Shown one piece after another: positions 56,180-64,000 of a stretch of 64,000 nucleotides of DNA; within the stretch, counting starts at the first letter, position 1; each line of letters begins with the position of its first letter. The stretch spans positions 124,501 through 188,500 of the forward strand of contig WBZZ01003884.1 in the NCBI GenBank assembly GCA_019918135.1, written 5' to 3'. Source of the stretch: Paulinella micropora (taxonomy: Eukaryota; Cercozoa; Imbricatea; Euglyphida; Paulinellidae). The notes beneath the pieces were generated by a model. The model saw only the letters and a program-made list of their open reading frames with translations, searched no databases and was not told where the DNA came from. The translations under genes and the position numbers were made by a program.

Positions 56180-57625
56180 TTATTCTAAGGGGGCGGCCAC
56201 GGCAGGCGGAATGGCTTGTTCGTGCGGATCTTTTTCTGGTGGTTCGTTGTTCACGCGGAAGGCCTGGACGTGGCCTGCCTTGTAGCCGCTGACAAACAGT
56301 AGGTCCCCGCACGCCGCGAGCGCCGGCGCGTGGGTCAGGAGGTCCGTGCGACAGTCGCACACGAATTGACCGGCCAAGGTAAAGGCCTGCAGGCGCCAAC
56401 CGTTGGGGCGGTCCGTGACGAACACCAAGCCCCGGCACACCGCTAGGGCGCGGGGGTGGTACAGCGCGCCGGCCTGTGTGCCAATAGCCCCCCAGCGCGC
56501 AATGGCCCGGCCGTCCCTGGCGTCCAGGACTTGTACGCGCTGGCTGTCGGCGACCCAGAGCTGATGGTCGGCGTACGCGAGCCCCGCGGGCGCCTGGAAC
56601 TGGCCGGGGGCGCTGCCCCGCGATCCCCACTCTGCTCGCAAGCGTTCGGTGCCCAGCCCCTCAGGAACCGACCACACTTGTACCACGTGCCGCGCGCGGT
56701 CGGCTACGAACAAGGTGTCGCCCGCGGCGGCCGCACCAGTATAGGCATGTTCGCCCGTGCCGGCAGTCGTGCTGCAGGCCACCGGCCGGAACCCGCCGTT
56801 GATGACGACCAGGCCGCTGGTGTCGGTCGCGTAGAAGCGGCCCCGGACTGTCGCCAGTGCAGTAGACCGCAACAACCGCTTCTTGCCCAGGACGCGCGGC
56901 ACGCCGGGGCCCGCTGACTTGAGGTCAAAGCTCCAGAGATTGCCGCCATCCTGTTCTAGGACGTGTAACAAGCCGTCACTGGCACACAGCGCCGCGGCGC
57001 GGCGCAGCGTACCCTGGCGGCCGGGCTGTGGCAGCTTGTAGGTCGCGCAGGGCGTTAAGAGTATTGGCGCTTGGAATTCGACGTCTGCGATGCGCAGCTC
57101 GCTGTGGCGTGTAATTGTGGGGGGGATTGTCGGGCACCAGAGCAGCGGCGAACCAGCTAGCTCCGGCACCGAGACGAAGACACCCGCGGGCAGCACCAGG
57201 GTAGTTGTTTCGGTAGTCTCGGTGTACGTGACCCTGAGCTGGCACAGACTCAGACGTTCGAGTTCGCGCTCGTGCAGGGCGACGGTCTGGTTCAGCCTCA
57301 CGACCTCGTCGCCCAACGAGCCCTCGTCCGTGGTCAGTGGCTGGCGCAGCTTGCGCTCCAGCGCCTGCAGGTCCTGGTGCAGCAGACGTACGTCCTCGCG
57401 CCTTTTCTGCACCACGTGCGCTTGCTGGGTGCGGGCCTCGAGGGCTGCCAACTGTAGGTCATTAGCAAGCGTGGCACTAGTCAGCCGGAGACCAGTGCCC
57501 TCGAGGGTGCCCTGCCAGCGTTTACCCCGCAGGTCGAACGTCAGTGAGTCGGAGCGCCACGTCGCGACGGTCGTGAGCACGCCACCCACAAAGGACAACA
57601 GTTCCCCGCGACTGTCGGTTTGCAT
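56180..57625 (-). CDS. NHL-repeat beta-propeller protein
   Basis: 481 residues from ATG 57625. Residues about 1-130 include a coiled coil (VVQKRREDVRLLHQDLQALERKL). From about 220 to 465 there are NHL-type blades, for example QFQAPAGLAYADHQLWVADS followed by RVQVLDARDG, and GALYHPRALAVCRGLVFVTDR. Coiled coil plus NHL recalls TRIM-NHL proteins, but I see no RING or B-box in this gene. NHL propellers bind RNA or proteins. No signal peptide. It sits divergent to the double-MYND gene. Confidence 0.8.
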   Translation of the reverse strand: MQTDSRGELLSFVGGVLTTVATWRSDSLTFDLRGKRWQGTLEGTGLRLTSATLANDLQLAALEARTQQAHVVQKRREDVRLLHQDLQALERKLRQPLTTDEGSLGDEVVRLNQTVALHERELERLSLCQLRVTYTETTETTTLVLPAGVFVSVPELAGSPLLWCPTIPPTITRHSELRIADVEFQAPILLTPCATYKLPQPGRQGTLRRAAALCASDGLLHVLEQDGGNLWSFDLKSAGPGVPRVLGKKRLLRSTALATVRGRFYATDTSGLVVINGGFRPVACSTTAGTGEHAYTGAAAAGDTLFVADRARHVVQVWSVPEGLGTERLRAEWGSRGSAPGQFQAPAGLAYADHQLWVADSQRVQVLDARDGRAIARWGAIGTQAGALYHPRALAVCRGLVFVTDRPNGWRLQAFTLAGQFVCDCRTDLLTHAPALAACGDLLFVSGYKAGHVQAFRVNNEPPEKDPHEQAIPPAVAAPLE

Positions 57626-57872
57626 GCGACTTCTTACCCCCGTGGCCTGAACCCGCCGGAATGGTTAGCAACTGAGCAAACAACAATAACAACACGCGCG
57701 GGGGTTTGGGCCGGGAGGGGAAAAGCAACGTCAGGGGGGGGGGGGGCCACAGTCGCACACAATCTTGGGGAGGGGGGGGGGGGAGGGCCGCCTCCCCCCA
57801 AGGTTGTTTGGTCTTTTTTGCTAACCCCCCTAAATCCCTGCCGCTTAACTCTTTTTCTTTTGGGGAGGGGAC

Positions 57873-58929
57873 ATGGCGTCCGGCTACAAGCACCGGTGCT
57901 TTAACGTGGGCTGCCCCGCCACCGAGGTCCCGGCACGCTTCCGCAAGTGCGCCCGCTGCCGCTACGCGACGTACTGCAGCCCGCTGTGCCAGAAAGAAGA
58001 CTGGCAACGCGCGCACCGCCAGATCTGCCGGCCAGACTCACAGTTGCTCCGGGAGTGCAAGCGCGTGCGCCAGTTCGTGCGGCGGGTCCACAGGGAGCCC
58101 GCGCGGTGGCACGACGAATTCACGTCCCTGGTGCCGGCGGGCGATGACAGCGGGCTGGTGTCCGTGCGCTTGGGGGCGGAGCTGTTGAGCCAGCACATTT
58201 CCACGCAGGAGCTGGCGAAGCCCGAGAAGGCCTTCCTGCGCGAGGCCCTGCAGAGCTACGAGTTTCCGTCCGACCCCGGGGCGTTGGTCGTGGTCATTAC
58301 TTCGGTGGTGGTAGACCTCGCCCCCATGAACAAGCTGTACGCGGCCACGGCCGTCCTGACGCTAGGCCCCGCAGCGCCACCGCGGTCACCAGCACCCAAG
58401 GTACCACCGCCGCCACCGCGGTCGCCACCGCCGGCACCGCCACCATCGCGGGTACTACCGTTCCGGCCCTTGTGCTGTGCCGCCTGCGGCCGCGCCGAGA
58501 CCCCAGTGTCAAGGCTGCGGTCCTGTGGCTCGTGCCACGCCAGGCTCTATTGCGACCGGCAGTGCCAAACTGTTCACTGGCAAAGAGATGTGCCGCAGGC
58601 CCTCGCTCAGGCAGATCGGTCAGCTGGGCACGGCACAGCGTTACTGGCAGCAGTGCCGGGACGGTGCAACGGAGGACATTGTGGTGCTGCGCCTGGCCCT
58701 GCAGCGCGCAGCGCTGGAGCTGGCGTGCGATCCGTTCTCGCTGAACGACAGCACTTCGCCCATGGGCCGGGCGACAGCGGAAGCGCTGAACGACTGGCTA
58801 GCAGCGCGCCGGGCCTGGCTCGACCGATCGATGGACCCCGGCGCGCTGGACGCCGAGGTGCGCGCCTGGGTGCCGCCCTTGTTGCTGCCCTTGCTGGACG
58901 CGACGGCGGCCTGCTACGAGCGGGGCTAA
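57873..58929 (+). CDS. Double MYND-finger protein with one frame break
   Basis: ATG at 57873. The first MYND finger is complete (C9, C14, C26, C29, C35, C39, H48, C52). Then comes the partner domain seen in the other MYND genes (FTSLVPAGDDSGLVSVRLGAELLSQHI) and a Pro-rich linker (about 170-195). A second MYND starts CCAACGRAE, CGSCHARLYC, CQTVHW and its last ligands appear only if the frame moves +1 near 58585; coding bias then continues in that frame to 58929. Either an indel or a true split; the unshifted frame runs to 58943 in poorly biased sequence. The linker is a plausible intramolecular MYND ligand, which is inference. Confidence 0.7.
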
Positions 58930-59362
58930 AGTTTTTTGCCTAGAAATATCTCCTTTTAGAAAAGGAAAGGAGCACCTAAAAGCCAGAGACCTTCAAAAGA
59001 CTATCAGTGTGAGCCCCGAAAAAAAGTTTATTAAACACAAACGAGAATCTGAAGGCTTCTGTGCGACGGGGGGGGGGGGAGCCGACGGTTCGTCCCTCCC
59101 CCCCCTGTTTAGCTCGGGGAGAAAAGGAAGGGAGGGAAAAAGGAGACATCGACTGTGTTCCCAAGTTGGTAATCTTGCAACAGCCGAATTTTTGGACCCT
59201 TAAAAAAGATCCCGCGCGCCTACACACACCATGAACACAAGGCACAGAAGGACGGTGAAGAAGAGCAGCACAGAAAATGAGACTAACCTTCAGATACAAA
59301 TGAATACGAGTGCAAAAAAAAAACGGCTTACACTATTTATCCTTGGGGCGGCTGGTCCTTAT
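58930..59362. other. Convergent intergenic region
   Basis: Contains the TTTATTAAA at 59027-59035, a G-run, a C-run and AT-richer DNA approaching the helicase 3-prime end. No gene supported. Confidence 0.5.
59027..59035. terminator. Bidirectional poly(A)-type signal
   Basis: TTTATTAAA after the double-MYND stop: ATTAAA on plus, AATAAA on minus. Confidence 0.45.
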
Positions 59363-62158
59363 TCATTTTGTACTTGAAGTGTATTCTTGGTTACGAATGG
59401 TTTCTAGCCGAGGTTTTTTGTTAGGACCCTGCACCCATCGTTCCTCCCTCTGCTGTTTTCTTGCCTTTTCGTAATCCAGCTTCAGAGCGCTCCAATTCTT
59501 GATACTAGCGACCTTGCAAATGAGCTTGCGCTGCGCCTTCAGCAGCCGCTCGGTCGCACGCCTGATCGACTCCTTGTCTGCCTTTGTCGCCTTCAGCTCC
59601 ACCACCCGCTCGACGCATTCATCCAGCGTAGAGTCGTCGTCGCCTTCCTCCACGTAATCGTCCTTTCTCACGAGCTTCATGTTGCGGACGCCTGGTAGCT
59701 TGGCACGCCCGCGTTTCTCATTGTAGTGGTCGCCGCAGTTCTCCTTGTTAGGGTTCATCCAGCACATTTTCTCAGAGCAGCCAAACTTCGGCCCACAGTC
59801 TTGACCAGGCATGTCCTTGTGCGTGCTGCAATACTTGCAGAAATTGCACTTCTTATCGTTTCTGAACACTTCGTACCCTGCCCTGCGCAACGCGGTGTCC
59901 CCGATGTCGTCGAACTTGATGAAGAACGAGCGCTGGTCGTCTTTCAGGAACTTAACAAAGGCATTCTCGAACTTGTCCCACGGAGTGAAGTGGCCGGGCT
60001 TATTCTGCACTCGCCATTCGCTGCTACCTTCGTTAAGGAACTTGCTCAACAGGTTCGTTTGGCTCTGGATATTCTTTTTGTTGGTACACAGATCCTCGGG
60101 CGCGATGTGCAGCCAAAAATCACAGCGACCCCTCTGCTTCACCAGGGTCCTATAACGCTTGACGCATCGCAACAGAACGTACGGCAGCTCGTGCTTGATG
60201 ATGTCTTCCGCAAGTCCGGGCTTCTTCTCTTTCACCTCTGTACGGAAATAGAAAACATGTGCACGCTCAGAGAACTGTCCTTGGTTGTCCTTGTAGTTCA
60301 CCACGTGGTTGCTTGCCCAGGCCTGGGGCACGGTCCAGACGTGGTCTGTTATCCCCGTCAGGTACTTGCGCTCGACTGGCACCATCTCGCCCGAAACCAT
60401 GCGCTGCAACAAGGACTGATCCAGCGCCTTCTCGAAGCCGGCCGGCATGTCATCCACCACCAGGAGCTCCTTCAGGTACACCCCCTGCATGCCGAACTTG
60501 CCTTCGGACGAAAGTGCCAGAGCGCCAATCTTGTGGCTGGGTTTCATGGCCCTCAGAACCTTGAGGACAGTGCCCTTGCCAGTACGAGTATCGCCGACCA
60601 TGTACAGGAAGCCCTGCCAGTCGTCATAGGCACAGACGGGGTACTGTACGCGGCCCAGGCTCACTTCCATGAACTTCGCCATCTCCTCAGAAAGCTGGTA
60701 CCGAAGCAAAGCGGCCCACCTCGGGGTCAGCCACTCGTCAGGATGATTCATTGACTCTTCCAGCTTGGCGATGTCCACTTCCATGTCGTAGAAATGATCA
60801 GTAAAGGGCGGCTTCTTGCCCGCTTCTGTCAGCCGCTCCCACGTGTACAGGTTCAGCTCGTTGATGTCGAAGGTGCAGTTCCTGAAGCTTATCCAATTGG
60901 ACTGCATCTGATTTTGCAACAGAACAGGAAAACGAGGGTGGTGACCAGTCTCGTACCACTCCTCGAGAGAAGACAAACGATTCACCCGTTCGGTGTAGTA
61001 GACAGAGGTAGCCAGGGCAGTGTTCACGTAGTCAGCGAAGCTGGCGTTGATCTTCGTGTAGACGCCGGGAATTGATTCATGTGGCCGCAGGACCGCACCA
61101 TCGAAGCGCACGTGCTTGTGCTTGCTGCCGTACAGGACGAGCTCGTGCATGCAGCGTTCCAAGTTGGTAGAGATCAAGTGGAGGCACCGGGCGCCATAGT
61201 AGATGTTCCAGTCTTCCTCCGTAGGCGAACAGTCATCCGCGTGGTAGTCCAGCTCGAGGCCGAGTTCGGCCTTGACGTGCTGCTTAACGCGCCCGATCAT
61301 CTCGTCGGTCATGATCCGCTCGCCACCAGGTAGCTTGTGCACGCCGATCTCGTCGTGTTTCCACACTCCAACCCTGTACACGCACTTGTCCCTGTCGTCC
61401 TTGATAGAGTGGAAGAAGTCGACGATGCCATGCATAACCTTGCGTTCGTAGAGCTGCCACACGTACGCAATGAACGTGCCGTTCTTATTGTCCTCCATTT
61501 GTTCCACGTTTTTCCAAACAGGTAGAAACTCGGCCAGCCTCTGGAACTTGGGTATTACGTTGAGCCAAGTCTGCTTCCACTTTTGCAGAATCGGGCAGTC
61601 CAGCTCATGGACCCCCAGCACTGCCTGGCCGTTGATGACGCTGAGGAAACGCTGCTTCCCCCACTTGCGGTTGTCCTTATTGTCCTCCCTCCCTACCTCG
61701 GCCAGCAGCTCGGCAATCATGGCCTCGCGCTCCCCGCCCACGAAGCGCCTGATCATCGCCGGCACTTCCATTTTCCCGCTTTTTGTATCTTTCACGACAA
61801 TATCGTTCTTCTCCATAAGCTGCATCAAGATTGTACAGCAGGCGTTCTTGATGTCGAGCCACTCGTACAGCTCGCCCGCGACGAGGCGGCAGATCCAACC
61901 GCTGGTCATGCCTACAGACTGGCCACTCCACAACCTGGATCCCTCGAACTTCTCGCTCTCGGTGTACTTGACTTCTGCAAACACCTGGCCCTTGTGCGCA
62001 GCAAGCAGACTCTTAACGGATATCACCTCGTTTGGCTCGAAGTGCGCGTTTAGCACGGAAATGCTCTCGAGGCGGGCGTAGTCCAGCTTCTGGTACAGCA
62101 CCAGCCCAACCTTCTTGTCCTCCTCATCGCTTTCTGCCTTCTTCTTAGCACGCGGCAT
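59363..62158 (-). CDS. TVpol-like family A polymerase domain fused to D5-type SF3 helicase
   Basis: 931 residues from ATG 62158 (MPRAKKKAES). The SF3 helicase is clear: Walker A GDTRTGKGT at about 523-531, Walker B LLVVDDM at about 565-571, sensor VPQAWASNHV at about 610-619 and the Arg of FSERAH at about 632. Upstream, DIKNAC (about 102), KQRFLSVINGQA (about 168-179) and WKHDEIG (about 266-272) fall in the order and spacing of family A polymerase motifs A, B and C, as in the TVpol domains fused to SF3 helicases in virophages and Polinton-like viruses. A Cys-rich finger (CNFCKYC then CSEKMCW) follows the helicase. Expected role: replication initiation and unwinding, possibly primer or DNA synthesis. 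Its codon use is less GC-rich than its neighbours. Confidence 0.85.
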   Translation of the reverse strand: MPRAKKKAESDEEDKKVGLVLYQKLDYARLESISVLNAHFEPNEVISVKSLLAAHKGQVFAEVKYTESEKFEGSRLWSGQSVGMTSGWICRLVAGELYEWLDIKNACCTILMQLMEKNDIVVKDTKSGKMEVPAMIRRFVGGEREAMIAELLAEVGREDNKDNRKWGKQRFLSVINGQAVLGVHELDCPILQKWKQTWLNVIPKFQRLAEFLPVWKNVEQMEDNKNGTFIAYVWQLYERKVMHGIVDFFHSIKDDRDKCVYRVGVWKHDEIGVHKLPGGERIMTDEMIGRVKQHVKAELGLELDYHADDCSPTEEDWNIYYGARCLHLISTNLERCMHELVLYGSKHKHVRFDGAVLRPHESIPGVYTKINASFADYVNTALATSVYYTERVNRLSSLEEWYETGHHPRFPVLLQNQMQSNWISFRNCTFDINELNLYTWERLTEAGKKPPFTDHFYDMEVDIAKLEESMNHPDEWLTPRWAALLRYQLSEEMAKFMEVSLGRVQYPVCAYDDWQGFLYMVGDTRTGKGTVLKVLRAMKPSHKIGALALSSEGKFGMQGVYLKELLVVDDMPAGFEKALDQSLLQRMVSGEMVPVERKYLTGITDHVWTVPQAWASNHVVNYKDNQGQFSERAHVFYFRTEVKEKKPGLAEDIIKHELPYVLLRCVKRYRTLVKQRGRCDFWLHIAPEDLCTNKKNIQSQTNLLSKFLNEGSSEWRVQNKPGHFTPWDKFENAFVKFLKDDQRSFFIKFDDIGDTALRRAGYEVFRNDKKCNFCKYCSTHKDMPGQDCGPKFGCSEKMCWMNPNKENCGDHYNEKRGRAKLPGVRNMKLVRKDDYVEEGDDDSTLDECVERVVELKATKADKESIRRATERLLKAQRKLICKVASIKNWSALKLDYEKARKQQREERWVQGPNKKPRLETIRNQEYTSSTK

Positions 62159-62191
62159 ATCTCTGATTCTCTGTACACACAAGCAAGACAA

Positions 62192-62639
62192 TAAAAAAAA
62201 ACACGGTTTAACAGCTAGAAAAAGGAGCGGTTAGTGCTGCACACGAAAATTTCTCCGTGTTTTGTGGTAAAGCTTCCCCAGGAAAGTGTCGCCAGCGGCG
62301 GCGGGCAAAAAAAAGTTCGTCCCGGCTGCTGCCCTCAGTCGGGGGTTCTGGCCTGGTCACAACGAAACCGCCGAGGCTCATGTCACCCTTATTCGGCCGG
62401 CCCACAGTCTGTCCCCTCGACTCACAGGGCAAACCCCCCTCTCCCTACCAGCGGCCTGACTTTTTTTTGTTGTTATACGTTGAGACGGTGAGCAGGCCTC
62501 AAACCCTCCGTGCCGGTAGGTACATGGTACCTCCCTCCTTTTTTTACTTTCTATTGTATAACTAGTTTTTAGAAAAGAGAATCTCAAGAAAAGGAAGGAA
62601 AGGAGGAGAAGGGGGGGGGGGTTTGCTCTGTGGGCGGCG
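62192..62639. other. Upstream region of the helicase gene
   Basis: Mixed composition with short A- and T-runs and a G-run before 62625. Plus-strand frames across it lack codon bias. No gene seen. Confidence 0.45.
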
Positions 62640-63500
62640 GAGCCCTGAGATTCTTCAAGGGAGACTTTTTTCGAACTTTGCCAACGGCTAGGTACACAAG
62701 GTACTCCCGCCCCCCCCCCCCCGGTTTGGACGAGAGATTTTCCCCTTCAGGCTCTCAGTGTGTACTTTTTTGTCCGTCAGGGACAAAATGGCATTTGGTC
62801 TTGCCCGGACATGAGATTTTCTGAAGGGGCCTGAGACGGCGCTTTTTGAATTTTACCAACGGCTAGGTACATAGGTACATAAGTACCCCCCCCCCCTATA
62901 CGGGAAAGGGTTGGGGGCCTGTCACAGTCTCAGCTGACACTTGCGTAGTGTCGTCGGGCACTTGCGTAGTGTCGACGGGCACTCATGTAGTGCCGACGGA
63001 TCCTTGCATGGTGAGGCTCTGTGTGTACTTTTTGTCCGTCAGGGACAAAATGGCATTTGGTCTTGCCCGGACATGAGATTTTCTGAAGGGGCCTGAGACG
63101 GCGCTTTTTGAATTTTACCAACGGCTAGGTACATAGGTACATAAGTACCCCCCCCCTATACGGGAAAGGGTTGGGGGCCTGTCACAGTCTCAGCTGACAC
63201 TTGCGTAGTGTCGTCGGGCACTTGCGTAGTGTCGACGGGCACTCATGTAGTGCCGACGGATCCTTGCATGGTGAGGCTCTGTGTGTACTTTTTGTCCGTC
63301 AGGGACAAAATGGCATTTGGTCTTGCCCGGACATGAGATTTTCTGAAGGGGCCTGAGACGGCGCTTTTTGAATTTTACCAACGGCTAGGTACATAGGTAC
63401 ATAAGTACCCCCCCCCCTATACGGGAAAGGGTTGGGGGCCTGTCACAGTCTCAGCTGACACTTGCGTAGTGTCGTCGGGCACTTGCGCGGCGTCAACCGC
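62640..63500. repeat. 260-bp tandem repeats, two full and two partial units
   Basis: Two complete units start about 62754 and 63014; a third from 63274 degenerates after 63485; a diverged partial copy precedes at about 62640-62753. The period is 260 bp. Each unit contains an inverted pair (GAGATTTTCCCCTTCAGG against TCTGAAGGGGCC), GGTACATAGGTACATAAGTACC, a C-run, and a roughly 20-bp subrepeat CACTTGCGTAGTGTCGTCGG in three versions. A 63-residue minus-strand frame is identical in two units but lies in repeat DNA without codon bias. Confidence 0.9.
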
Positions 63501-63541
63501 CTGATCCGACGGGGCACTCGGAACTCTTTAATGATTAAGTC

Positions 63542-64000
63542 TTAAACCAGCTTCTTGGAGCCGGGGGTGAGAGATGATTTTTCAAAGGGGTGAGCCTTGC
63601 TTGAAGAAGCCGTGGTGGAAAGTTTAGTCAGCTGAAGTTCTGATTTTTTAGCCGGCTGTGGTTGTGGCCGGTGCAGCCAAGAGAGCCCCAGTTTTTTGTA
63701 GCCTGTTGTTACGGCAAGCGCGGCTGTCGCTGCCGCCTTGTCCGTCCCACCCCTCCCCCCCTTAAAACCCCGTGTACTTCTTCCTAACAAAATAGCCGTA
63801 CTAGCTATGATATTGTCCCAGCAGCCGCCACGGCTGGCAAGAGTTGCCGAAGATGCAGCCGGGGTGGGGCTTGGTCGTTCTTCTCGCATATCCAATCCGC
63901 CTCAATCTCAAACAGCTTGAAGCCCTCGGGAGCATCCCGTGCAATTTTTTGTAGCCTTTTCTGTGCGTCTGAGCGGTGGGTATACTTCACTTCAAAGCCC
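63542..64000 (-). CDS. Partial unknown gene leaving the right edge, with a possible frame break
   Basis: From the edge, the minus strand reads GFEVKYTHRSDAQKRLQKIA then PEGFKLFEIEADWICEKN, which vaguely resembles GIY-YIG/T5orf172-type sequences (KxGYTxRxxxxRLxxL). That frame is open from the right edge and closes at 63805. Overlapping it, another frame from 63895 runs to 63542 (PTPAASSATLASRGGC and a Lys/Ser/Thr-rich tail ending GSKKLV). One gene with an indel near 63880, or two overlapping frames. Too little is visible to name it. Confidence 0.35.

Noticed and set aside
62930..63381. Two identical 63-residue minus-strand frames in the 260-bp repeats
   Set aside because: Identity is that of the DNA repeat itself; they end in decoded subrepeats (RRHYASA) and lack the genome's GC3 bias.
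1..64000. tRNA, rRNA or riboswitch genes
   Set aside because: I saw no cloverleaf-like or rRNA-like segment by reading; short RNAs cannot be excluded without a covariance-model search.

Overview
The window looks like part of a large eukaryote-infecting double-stranded DNA virus, or of such a virus integrated in a host genome. I cannot assign a family. The evidence is eukaryote-type cargo without visible coding introns: an F-box/LRR protein, a Rab-like GTPase with a C-terminal CC, MYND and RING-like fingers, a class 3 lipase, and signal-peptide glycoproteins. A D5-like SF3 helicase, BRO-like paralogues and poly(A)-type signals at gene ends add to this. Genes are strongly GC3-biased. Gaps are full of poly-A/T, poly-C/G and polypyrimidine runs. 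I saw no major capsid, family B polymerase, packaging ATPase, tRNA or rRNA gene, so the lineage is open.

Layout. 0.4-8.7 kb: a repeat-rich membrane protein, a multiply frame-disrupted gene whose second half resembles a degenerate SNF2 lobe, and unknown genes. 8.8-14.4 kb: a giant low-complexity protein. 15-22 kb: unknown genes, a Rab-like GTPase and a membrane protein. 22.4-23.6 kb: three copies of a hairpin element whose central loop is inverted in one copy. 23.7-30.5 kb: F-box/LRR gene and a very large cysteine-rich glycoprotein. 30.6-39.7 kb: a duplicated cluster (RING-like, MYND, BRO-like, lipase fragment, BRO-like, lipase, Sel1, MYND). 40-49 kb: two secretory-pathway proteins, a GNAT-domain protein, a ChaN/TraB-like protein, a third BRO-like gene, and a chimeric relic of DHFR, thymidylate synthase and an AT-rich C5 methyltransferase. 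49-59 kb: three unknown genes, a 53-residue membrane protein, an NHL propeller and a double-MYND gene. 59.4-62.2 kb: a TVpol-like plus SF3 helicase fusion. 62.6-63.5 kb: 260-bp tandem repeats, then a partial gene leaving the right edge.

Organisation. Strands alternate often. Convergent genes end close together, usually around a palindromic TTTA(A)TTAAA that supplies a poly(A) signal on both strands. Divergent starts are separated by 300-800 bp, often with a polypyrimidine tract on the coding strand. Many products look like host-interface factors (ubiquitin adaptors, vesicle-traffic GTPase, lipase, secreted or membrane proteins); that is inferred from domains. About ten apparent frame breaks occur, which may be sequencing errors, recoding or gene decay.
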